64,000 nucleotides of DNA from Paenibacillus woosongensis (lineage in GTDB: Bacteria > Bacillota > Bacilli > Paenibacillales > Paenibacillaceae). The DNA lies in NCBI RefSeq assembly GCF_009725165.1, contig NZ_WNZW01000005.1:62001-126000 (forward strand). Direction: 5' to 3'. Shown here piece by piece: positions 34,601-41,186 of the stretch; within the stretch, counting starts at the first letter, position 1, and each line of letters opens with the position of its first letter. The notes below the pieces were generated by a model that saw only the letters and a list, made by a program, of their open reading frames with translations, was not told where the DNA came from and made no database searches. The position numbers and the translations under genes are program-made.

Positions 34601-34725
34601 ATGCGATTACAGCAGGCACGGCTTACCAAGCCTATGTACTGTCCATTGCTGACGGAACGAACGCTACCCTGAACCGATTGTCCGATCCATCCAACTCCGC
34701 AGCCCTGACGATTGCCAATCCTTAA
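31642..34725 (+). CDS. Secreted protein: copper-amine-oxidase-like N-domain plus seven ~127-residue repeats
   Basis: A 1027-residue exported protein. The signal peptide ends near residue 25 (TPAQA-AQA). Residues 28-140 are the copper amine oxidase N-terminal-like fold, seen twice as ...SRAMLPLRAIFEAL...VDW and GRTLVPVRFVSEAL...VVW, which is common in Paenibacillus surface proteins. Seven repeats of about 127 residues follow. Six begin near a G/N-DGRD motif (residues 163, 288, 415, 542, 670, 797), and each holds SHYRV-type and RDVDG...RNGVSYRVFV segments. The seventh (from about 910) has lost GRD. The repeats resemble fibronectin-like sandwiches. There is no LPXTG or SLH anchor, so it is probably released or held non-covalently. 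The start is GTG with AGGAGG upstream. Confidence 0.85.
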   Translation: MRKIWATILSALLIFPLVLQTPAQAAQAISIYINGVKLPTDQAPVLVGSRAMLPLRAIFEALDAEVDWNNKTKTVSAWKDGTTVVLKINARTATVNNQTLSLDVPAQILQGRTLVPVRFVSEALGEDVVWDASSKTVYITTNSNPVSADPVTYVSAKDIADNGDGRDMQISFSRASNQSSIDHYRVMVVKANKTSGFNLASALKVPSANYTSVAVGSIDPTITLTSQSRDVEGDLIKAGQSYAVYVVSVGKGNLASALSYPSSSITLGTKNSVAAVSNLRVTDVSDYGDGRDLYVTFTRPSKDSDISSYRIFVVKTKDASKFDLATANGLSSQYYTVVNKTSNSTLSTALSSSVRDSAGDYIRNGVPYTVFVQSISSNTGSAAHKLSSASSSITLSTGSVAAPVITQVLDESDYGDGRDLRISFTKLADESKISGYRVFVVKASDYGSFNLTKANNVSSSNYTEWNKDGYNFNRNLPSGARDVDGATIRNGVSYRVFVMAVGSGAYAGNNALSSPSYAITLLNNYSVGKVSNLNVSDVSDYNDGRDLLVSFNRASDESNLSHYRVLVVKASNAGKFDLAKANAVSRENYTQINKGGNSYVTQALSSGARDVDGAAIRNGVSYRVFVLSVGSGSYAGNNALTGPSSAITLSNNYNIGAISGLDVQDVNDNNDGRDLQVSFTRASDESNISHYRVYVVKAANAGSFNASKALGVSAANYTRVDKAGSYLSFTLPYNARDVDGAAIRNGVSYRVFVLSVGYDGSASSSALSAASAAITLSGNSAVTPVGNLSTTVNGNHGDGRDIVVNFTRSTAENNIAEHRILVVPASQYFGKEEANAVRSPNYTVVSAGRDVSQALTASTRDVNGNGLKTGEAYRVYVLSVSKSSTASLNALAGPSGEIRLAAVDPAAPSATGVSVSADGNSASLIVSFTKPANENGISSYAVLLVPAGEAMNESRASGLESSLYRTVGKGGTPIVTFTEADVDASGNAITAGTAYQAYVLSIADGTNATLNRLSDPSNSAALTIANP

Positions 34726-34861
34726 GCGGTAGAATGGACTGCGAAAGCAAGAGCGGCTTTCCAATAATAACAGGCAGGAGTTCTGAAAGTGTTGGCGCAG
34801 CTATCGAAAGTATTAGCGCGTTACGGCAAAAGCTCATCATGGCTGAGCGCAACAAATAAAG

Positions 34862-34892
34862 AAAGAACCTGAGGCAATGCCTCAGGTTCTTT
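34862..34892. terminator. Bidirectional terminator
   Basis: AAAGAACCTGAGGC pairs perfectly with GCCTCAGGTTCTTT around a 3-base ATT-like centre. It separates the converging repeat-protein and acetyltransferase genes. Confidence 0.85.
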
Positions 34893-34918
34893 GCGTATGC
34901 GCTGATTTGGACGGCTCG

Positions 34919-35533
34919 TCACTTCACAAGATGTACGGGCGGCGGGCCATCGCCTTTTAATAAGCTAAAGCAGGCGATATCAATGAATTTGCCGTCTTCG
35001 AATTCGGACTCGCGCTCGATGCCCTCGTGGCGGAAGCCTAGCGAGAGCAGTGTGCGTTGGGCGGGCTGGTTGCCTCCTTCGATCCGTGCTTCGATCCGGT
35101 TCAGCTTCATAGAATCGAATCCAAAGGCAATAAGCGCGTTTAACGCCTCTTTAAGCAAGCCTCGCTTGCGGTACTCGGAATGAATATCAAATACGAGCTC
35201 TGCCTTATAATGAGCTTTGTTCCAGCGGTAAAAACCGCAGGATCCGATCAGCCGGTTGCTGTTTTTTAAATAAATGCCGAAGCGAATTCCCTTCTGCTCC
35301 TGATAGGGAGTCATAAACCATTCCTGTATGCGGTGTGCAGCGGTCTCCCGTTCTGGAACCGCCGTTCTGCGGGAATCCTTGCTCGCCTGAATGTCCAGAT
35401 GCTTCTCAGGCCCCTGGCGAGTCTTCATCATTACGGAATTTCCATACAGCTCTGCAGCCGCCTCCATATCCTCCAGCGTCACTTCTCGCAATTGAAGCCG
35501 CTCGGTGGATAGGGCGGGGAAGCGGTCAAACAT
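34919..35533 (-). CDS. GNAT N-acetyltransferase (RimJ/RimL type)
   Basis: A 204-residue acetyl-CoA-dependent acetyltransferase. Family marks are the start FPALSTERLQLREVTLEDME, the acetyl-CoA region ELVFDIHSEYRKRGLLKEAL, and NRIEARIEGGNQPAQRTLLSLGFRHEG near the end. The start is at 35533, where AAGGAGG lies six to seven bases upstream; an in-frame ATG six codons earlier was rejected. Substrate unknown, either a protein N-terminus or a small molecule. Monocistronic. Confidence 0.9.
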   Translation of the reverse strand: MFDRFPALSTERLQLREVTLEDMEAAAELYGNSVMMKTRQGPEKHLDIQASKDSRRTAVPERETAAHRIQEWFMTPYQEQKGIRFGIYLKNSNRLIGSCGFYRWNKAHYKAELVFDIHSEYRKRGLLKEALNALIAFGFDSMKLNRIEARIEGGNQPAQRTLLSLGFRHEGIERESEFEDGKFIDIACFSLLKGDGPPPVHLVK

Positions 35534-35724
35534 GGTGATCCTCCTTGGCACATCATTATTCTGCGGTCCTAGTATCCATATCCTATATATTATAACCGAT
35601 GATTGCCATAATCGCTTCTTGAGACGGATTGCAAACCCCTGTTTTTTTCATCGAAACCTGTCGTTTGACAATCAAACCTAAGGTTAGTACCCTTACAATA
35701 ATAAACTTGTACCCGAAAGGTAAC

Positions 35725-36756
35725 ATGATGAACAATATGCAGGAGCCGAACGATGTTCTTATATATGTATCCGAGAGCGGCGAGCTTAATGACCGCTATG
35801 TGTGGAAAAGGGAACAGCTGTACCAGGGCATGAACGGCAAGTTCGTAGAGCGCTTCTATGCCTCTCCCGAACGAAGCTATGTATTCAAGCCGGTAACCCA
35901 TGAAGGGAACGGGGATCGCGAGGTCTGGGTGTACGAGCATGTCCTATCCTCCTTCCCGCCTATATATCCGCAGCTGATTGCGTGTTCTGCGCCTGGCCGG
36001 GGCGAGGCAGGCTGGGGCATCTTCGAGGATTTAGGGACGATCAGCCATCGCTTCGACGTCGGGCATGCCCTGCTTGTGGCTAAACAGATGGCCTGGTGGC
36101 ATTCTTATCCGCCCGAGCATTGGGGCGATGTCCCGGATACGGGGCAGAAGCCGGGGCTGCGGCAGCTGGCTGCTGACCTGTCCGAGCGAAGGGATGAGGC
36201 GGAGCTTGCTTTGGAAGCAGCGGGACTGCCTCGCAGATGTGTTGATGATATTCTGTGTAGCATGGATCAAGCGGGAGCTGGTCTTTGGGCGGAGGAAGCG
36301 AAGGTACTGTCGCATGGGGATCTGCACCTCGGCAATTACACAGTTACGGAGAGCGGTGAGCTGTACATTCTGGACTGGGAGCACGCCCATTTGAACGTTC
36401 CCTTCTGGGATTTATATTATCTGATCGATATGTCGCACCCCCGGTATCCCAAGCAGATGACGCTGGCTTACCGCGAGCGGATATTGCGGTACTACTTGAA
36501 GCAATCTGCTTATTACGGCAAACCGTGGGAGGACGAGGAGACATTCATGGAAACGTACAGCCTGTTTGCGGCGGTATTCTCGCTATGGATGCTGATGCTG
36601 ATTGCGAATGATCTGCGGCAGGGTGGAGGCGTCTGGTCCAAAGCCGAGCTTCTGGCTCAACGGAGCGAGGTAAAGGCCAGCTTGTACGATTGCTGGAGCA
36701 AAATTACACAGAAAGGACAGCATGCCAGTGAAAAAGGTCGGACTAGTTATGCGTAA
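35725..36756 (+). CDS. APH-like phosphotransferase
   Basis: A 343-residue protein of the aminoglycoside phosphotransferase/choline kinase fold. The catalytic loop is VLSHGDLHLGNYTV (about residues 198-211), and the metal-binding Asp is in LYILDWEHAHLN. The N-lobe has YVFKPVTHEGNGDREVWVYEH, with the ATP-binding Lys and a following Glu. The start is at the ATG at 35725 or the adjacent one at 35728, behind AAAGG. It overlaps the glycosyltransferase gene by 35 bases. Kinase plus GT4 pairs of this kind resemble the CotS/CotSA spore coat pair of Bacillus, but direct homology is not clear. Confidence 0.85.
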   Translation: MMNNMQEPNDVLIYVSESGELNDRYVWKREQLYQGMNGKFVERFYASPERSYVFKPVTHEGNGDREVWVYEHVLSSFPPIYPQLIACSAPGRGEAGWGIFEDLGTISHRFDVGHALLVAKQMAWWHSYPPEHWGDVPDTGQKPGLRQLAADLSERRDEAELALEAAGLPRRCVDDILCSMDQAGAGLWAEEAKVLSHGDLHLGNYTVTESGELYILDWEHAHLNVPFWDLYYLIDMSHPRYPKQMTLAYRERILRYYLKQSAYYGKPWEDEETFMETYSLFAAVFSLWMLMLIANDLRQGGGVWSKAELLAQRSEVKASLYDCWSKITQKGQHASEKGRTSYA

Positions 36757-37726
36757 AATCCAGTTTGCCGAAGCCCAGGGGCCGCGCGTATTTGCAGAGC
36801 GCCTCCAGGCTTTGGGGGCTGAGCTTGGAGTGGAAATTATCTTTATTTCGCCGGAGCGCCATGTCAGCGGTCATGACTGGATTCCCGGCTACGAACATGA
36901 GAAAGGAGATTTGGTCAACTACGACATCGTACTTGACCAAATTTATGCCCAAGGGATCGAGCATGTCATCTTTACGGTATCGGGATTCACTTATTTGAAG
37001 ATGTTTATCAAGAACAGCGTTCTGTTTCCGCACAGCTTCCCGGATCCGGCCTTAACAGGGTACGAAATGATGAAGCCTTTCTACAGTATCGTGGACAAGG
37101 CTATCGTGCAGACCGAGTTCCTGAAACAGCAGCTGGACAGCGTGTTTGGCGTTACCGATGTCGATGTGATCCCGATCGGCTTCAGCGAGGAGCTGGCGAA
37201 TCGTTATTTCGATCCGGGTGCGATCGTGCATAACCGCGTGCTGTGGATCGGCCGGGACGAGGAGAACCGCCGGCCGGACCTGGTACTGGAATATGCCCGG
37301 CGCAATCCGGACCGGGAAGTGTACATGGTATTCGGCGGCGAGCGTTACCGGGAAAGTATGAAAAAATATGATATTCCGGACAACGTCAAGCTGCAGTTTG
37401 CTTTGTCGCAGGCCGAGATTTTTCAGCTGATGAATTCAGCCAAAGTATACTGGAGCTGCTCCAAATTCGATACTTTTGCGATGCCGCTGACAGAAGCGCT
37501 GGCCATGGGCAAAATCGTCGTCAAGCCGGAGCATCCCTGTTATGACCATATCAGCTCGCGGCATGCCTTCGCCGGGAATGAGCACAACTGGTTCGAGCTG
37601 GTCAATATGGCGCTGGATTCGCCGTACTCCCATTCCCTGGATAACCGCGAATATGCTTTTGGCAAATTTTCGAGCACGGTGATGAAGGAAGGGTATCGCC
37701 AGTTTTTTGATGGATGGTTAAAATAA
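36722..37726 (+). CDS. Glycosyltransferase, GT4-like
   Basis: A 334-residue protein with a GT-B style C-terminal half: RVLWIGRDEENRRPDLVLEYARRN, the donor-side segment VKLQFALSQAEIFQLMNSAKVYWSCS, and FAMPLTEALAMGKIVVKPEHPCYDHI with the E-A-x-A-M-G-K signature of GT4 enzymes. The N-half is an atypical Rossmann domain. AAAGGACAG precedes the ATG, which lies inside the kinase gene, so the two are translationally coupled. Acceptor unknown; a surface or spore-coat glycan is a reasonable guess. Confidence 0.8.
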   Translation: MPVKKVGLVMRKIQFAEAQGPRVFAERLQALGAELGVEIIFISPERHVSGHDWIPGYEHEKGDLVNYDIVLDQIYAQGIEHVIFTVSGFTYLKMFIKNSVLFPHSFPDPALTGYEMMKPFYSIVDKAIVQTEFLKQQLDSVFGVTDVDVIPIGFSEELANRYFDPGAIVHNRVLWIGRDEENRRPDLVLEYARRNPDREVYMVFGGERYRESMKKYDIPDNVKLQFALSQAEIFQLMNSAKVYWSCSKFDTFAMPLTEALAMGKIVVKPEHPCYDHISSRHAFAGNEHNWFELVNMALDSPYSHSLDNREYAFGKFSSTVMKEGYRQFFDGWLK

Positions 37727-37750
37727 TCTATTCCAGTATCATCTTATGGG

Positions 37751-38923
37751 CTAGTCGGTGCGTAAAGCGTAAATGGGCCGCAGCTTGGCTGCTTTGTTGG
37801 CCGGAATCACGCCGAATACGATGCCGATGCACAGCGAGAAGCTGAAGGAGATGGCCACAATCGACATGGATACCTCGGTACTCAAGGTCGACATGCTGGC
37901 GATCAGGGCGCTGGCTCCATAACCTAGCGCGACGCCAATCAGGCCGCCAAAGCCGCTTAGCGCGGTAGATTCGATCAGGAACTGGAGCAGGATATCTCGC
38001 TTCTTGGCGCCGATCGCTTTGCGCACGCCGATTTCCCGCGTTCGTTCGCTGACGGAGACAAGCATGATATTCATAATGCCGATTCCGCCGACGAGCAGGG
38101 AAATGCCTGCGATTCCTCCCAAGGCCAGCGAGAGCATCTGCGTGGTCGAATTCAGCGTGTCCATCATCTCCTGGGCGCTGAAGACGCTGTACGCATTGTC
38201 GGCATACATGAACTTCTCGTCCAGCCAGGCCTTCAGCTGCTCCTGTGTGCTAGAGACGAGCTCGGTCGAATCCGCCTGGACGGTGAAGGAACGAATGCCC
38301 CGGCTTTGCAGGAACCGTTCGGCCGTCGAAATCGGAATGAGAATTTTATCGTCATTGGAGCCCGTTGCGCTAGTGCCGATCGTCTCCAGCAGGCCAACGA
38401 TTTTGAAGCTTACCCCGTTTAATTGCAGCGTCTGACCCACCGGATCATTGGTTCCAAAAAAATCGCTGGCCACCTCGGAGCCGATCACAGCTACCTTCAT
38501 CCGGTATTCATTATCGATATCCAGAATGTAGCGTCCGGATTGGACGTGGAAATTCTTCACCTCCTCGTAGGCTGGCGTAATGCCTTCCACCGCATACGTA
38601 TCGTTTATGGTTCCTTTCTTCACCGTTGCATTCCCGGAAATGACCGGGGAGACGGCTTTCACCCCGCTGATCTCCTTTAATTCCATCACTTCTTCATAGC
38701 TTAGCGAAGTGGTCGCCCCGCGGCCCATAATATTAACGGTAAGCAGGTCGGTGCCGAGCCCTTGGAGCTGCTTGGTGATGGAGGACGTCGTGCCCTGGCC
38801 GACCGAAACCAGCGTAATTACGGAGGATACGCCGATAATGATGCCCAGCATCGTCAGGAAAGAACGCGTTTTGTTGCCTGCTATGCTTTTAAAGGCCATT
38901 TTGATGGACTGGTAAATATTCAA
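37751..38923 (-). CDS. MacB/YknZ-like ABC permease
   Basis: A 390-residue FtsX-family permease. The first membrane segment is near residues 20-42 (TRSFLTMLGIIIGVSSVITLVSVG), an extracytoplasmic MacB periplasmic-core domain spans about 45-240, and three further segments occupy the last 120 residues, with MNIMLVSVSERTREIGVRKAIGAKKRDI between them. It begins four bases inside the end of the ATPase gene (ATGA overlap). Together with the ATPase and the membrane-fusion protein it forms a MacAB/YknXYZ-type export or defence pump driven by conformational change. Confidence 0.93.
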   Translation of the reverse strand: MNIYQSIKMAFKSIAGNKTRSFLTMLGIIIGVSSVITLVSVGQGTTSSITKQLQGLGTDLLTVNIMGRGATTSLSYEEVMELKEISGVKAVSPVISGNATVKKGTINDTYAVEGITPAYEEVKNFHVQSGRYILDIDNEYRMKVAVIGSEVASDFFGTNDPVGQTLQLNGVSFKIVGLLETIGTSATGSNDDKILIPISTAERFLQSRGIRSFTVQADSTELVSSTQEQLKAWLDEKFMYADNAYSVFSAQEMMDTLNSTTQMLSLALGGIAGISLLVGGIGIMNIMLVSVSERTREIGVRKAIGAKKRDILLQFLIESTALSGFGGLIGVALGYGASALIASMSTLSTEVSMSIVAISFSFSLCIGIVFGVIPANKAAKLRPIYALRTD

Positions 38924-39630
38924 GGCTCATTCCCCCGATCTTCGACGATTTTGCCGTCCATGATCCGGATGAGGCGTTTGGCCTGCTCGGCAATGCTCAG
39001 GTCGTGAGTGATGATGATAATCGTATGACCCAGCCGGTTGAGCTCCTGCATCTTGGCCATCACCTCGGCGCCTGTCTTGCTGTCGAGCGCTCCTGTCGGC
39101 TCATCGGCCAGCAGCATCGGCGGCTTGCCTGCAATGGCCCGGGCGATCGCTACGCGCTGCTGCTGGCCGCCTGATAATGCCGAAGGTCGGTTGTGCATGC
39201 GATCCTCGAGTCCAACGAGCCGCAGCGACTCCTCGGCGGCCCTGCGCCGTTCCTTGTAGGGGACGTTGCGGTAAATAAGCGGCAGCTCTACATTCTCGAA
39301 GGCGGATAATTTGGGCAGCAGATTATACTGCTGAAAGATGAAGCCGATCTTCTCATTGCGGATTTGCGCCAGTTTGTTGTCGGACAGTTCACGGACATCC
39401 TGCCCATCCAGCAGGTAGTGACCTTCGTTTGCAATATCAAGGCAGCCCAGCATATTCATCAGGGTGGATTTACCCGACCCGGAAGGTCCGATGATGGCGA
39501 CAAATTCACCATGATGGATGGTAAAAGAAATGTTCTGCAGCACCGGCATCATTTCTCCCGCCATGATATAGCCGTGGCCGAGATCTTTGACTTCGATTAA
39601 CGGTAGCGGTAATTGCACGGTCAATGTCAT
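38920..39630 (-). CDS. MacB/LolD/YknY-like ABC ATPase
   Basis: A 236-residue ATPase with Walker A GPSGSGKST, Q-loop FIFQQYNLL, signature LSGGQQQRVAIARA, Walker B MLLADEPTGALD and the H-switch IIITHDLSIAEQA. The FQQYNLLPKLSAFENVELPLIY region is typical of the LolD/MacB branch. It shares one base with the upstream adaptor gene (TAATG) and four with the permease gene, so the three are tightly coupled. Confidence 0.95.
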   Translation of the reverse strand: MTLTVQLPLPLIEVKDLGHGYIMAGEMMPVLQNISFTIHHGEFVAIIGPSGSGKSTLMNMLGCLDIANEGHYLLDGQDVRELSDNKLAQIRNEKIGFIFQQYNLLPKLSAFENVELPLIYRNVPYKERRRAAEESLRLVGLEDRMHNRPSALSGGQQQRVAIARAIAGKPPMLLADEPTGALDSKTGAEVMAKMQELNRLGHTIIIITHDLSIAEQAKRLIRIMDGKIVEDRGNEP

Positions 39631-40973
39631 TAGAAGCCGCCTCCGCTTCTGCGCATAGCTCCTCCGCCGCCGGACGTGCCTTCGCCAGGCATGATTCCGC
39701 CCATTCCGCCGAAACCTGCACCCGGCATGCTGCCGCCAGGCAGCATTTGCTGTCCAGCTTGATTGTTGGAGGAAGCGGATCTTCGGACCGTCGGAATGAC
39801 GACCTCATCGCCTTCCTGCAGCCCGCTCACAATTTCAATGCGAGTCTCGTCATGAACTCCGACCTCGACCTTCTGCATCTGTCTTCCTGCCGGGCTTCCG
39901 CTGCTTCCTTGCTGTGCCTGTTGTCCCTGTTGTTCTTGTCGTCCTTGCTGCTCCTGCTGCTCTGGTTCAGGTGACGATACATTCGAATTCGGTTTGCTCC
40001 GCCCCGTACTAGCCGGCGCTTCTAGGCTGGAAGCCGTCTTGCCAGCGGAAGGAAGGATGACCATATAGTCTTCTCCGAACCGCTGCACAGCCTCGATAGG
40101 CAAGGTCAGCACACCCGTTTTCTCTTCCAGAATAATGGTGACCTCCGCCGACATCCCTGCGCGGATGCCTTCTGACTTATCCAGCTTCACGGTTACATCA
40201 AACAGCGACACCCCTCCGGACGCTTTTCCTTCGTTGGCAATGCCGGTAACGACGCCCGCAAAGGTCTGGCTAGGGATAGCATCCAGCTTGACCTCGGCCC
40301 GCATGCCTGTTTGCACCTTGGGGATATCCAGCTCATCGATGCTGACGGTCGCGCTTAGCGCTTGATAATCAATAAGGGTAAAGAGTTCATTCCCTTCCTT
40401 CGCCCGCTCGCCTGAAGAAATATGGACCGCCGTTATCGTTCCGTCGATCGGTGCGGTTAACGGGTCCGGGGCCATCATATCTTCCTTCAGCGAGGCGATC
40501 TCATCCTTAATCGTCTGGATGCTTTTCTCCTGTTTGGTGATGGACAGCTTGATAGAGGCTAGCGACTCTTCGGTTCCTCCGTCGTAAACTTCACGTTTGT
40601 ACCTGTCCTGCAACTCCTCCAGATTCAGCTGCTCGTTTTCCAGGGAGGACTCCTTGGCGGCAATGCTGTCGCTGAGATCATTGTCCTCAAAGGTTAGCAG
40701 CGTCTGTCCCTTTTGGACGACATCGCCCTCCTTGACCTTCACTTCGGCAACGACGCCTTCGTCTTTTGTACGTACTGTCTCCTCTTCCGTGGAAATAATG
40801 CTGCCGGCTCCGGAGACGCTAACGAGAATATCTCCTTTGGCAACCCGGGCTGTGCTCTGTTCCATAGCGGGTTGCTGGGCTTGCTTGTCTTTCGCCAATA
40901 TGATGTAAAGCACGGATGCAATGATCAGGATGGCAGCTACTCCAAGGACGAGCCATAGCCATTTTTTCTTCAT
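39630..40973 (-). CDS. Membrane-fusion (HlyD/RND adaptor) protein, YknX-like
   Basis: A 447-residue adaptor with one N-terminal membrane segment (WLWLVLGVAAILIIASVLYIIL). A split biotinyl-lipoyl domain follows (AEVKVKEGDVVQKGQTLLTF and APIDGTITAVHISSGERAKEGNELFTL) flanking a coiled-coil hairpin (about 100-170), then beta-barrel and membrane-proximal domains. A low-complexity insert of Gln/Gly/Ser (about 335-370) and a Gly/Met-rich tail (GGMGGIMPGEGTSGGGG) are unusual additions. It links the ABC permease to the cell envelope. First gene of the three-gene operon. Confidence 0.92.
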   Translation of the reverse strand: MKKKWLWLVLGVAAILIIASVLYIILAKDKQAQQPAMEQSTARVAKGDILVSVSGAGSIISTEEETVRTKDEGVVAEVKVKEGDVVQKGQTLLTFEDNDLSDSIAAKESSLENEQLNLEELQDRYKREVYDGGTEESLASIKLSITKQEKSIQTIKDEIASLKEDMMAPDPLTAPIDGTITAVHISSGERAKEGNELFTLIDYQALSATVSIDELDIPKVQTGMRAEVKLDAIPSQTFAGVVTGIANEGKASGGVSLFDVTVKLDKSEGIRAGMSAEVTIILEEKTGVLTLPIEAVQRFGEDYMVILPSAGKTASSLEAPASTGRSKPNSNVSSPEPEQQEQQGRQEQQGQQAQQGSSGSPAGRQMQKVEVGVHDETRIEIVSGLQEGDEVVIPTVRRSASSNNQAGQQMLPGGSMPGAGFGGMGGIMPGEGTSGGGGAMRRSGGGF

Positions 40974-41119
40974 CAGGCCATTCCAACTTTCTTTAAAGTT
41001 ATGTAGATTCTAAAATTAGACAACTTCAAGAATAGTTTACAGAGCGTAAATGAAACAAAGCTTAATTCAAACTGAATGTTTGCTGAAAGTATGGTAAGCG
41101 GCGGCGCGGGCAAACAACG

Positions 41120-41167
41120 CAAAAAAGGCTTATTGCTAAAATCGCTCGTACGATTTCGCAATAAGCC
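41120..41167 (-). terminator. Terminator of the LOV-GGDEF-EAL gene
   Basis: On the minus strand GGCTTATTGC pairs with GCAATAAGCC and inner AAATCG with CGATTT, followed by TTTTTTGCG. Confidence 0.9.
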
Positions 41168-41186
41168 GTCTAAGCCTTTCAGGCAT

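Noticed and set aside
35665-35699. TTGACA followed by an AACCTAAGGTT dyad and TACAAT, resembling a MerR-type long-spacer promoter before the kinase gene
   Set aside because: The spacer would be 23 bases, outside the 19-20 typical for MerR promoters, and no MerR gene is near.
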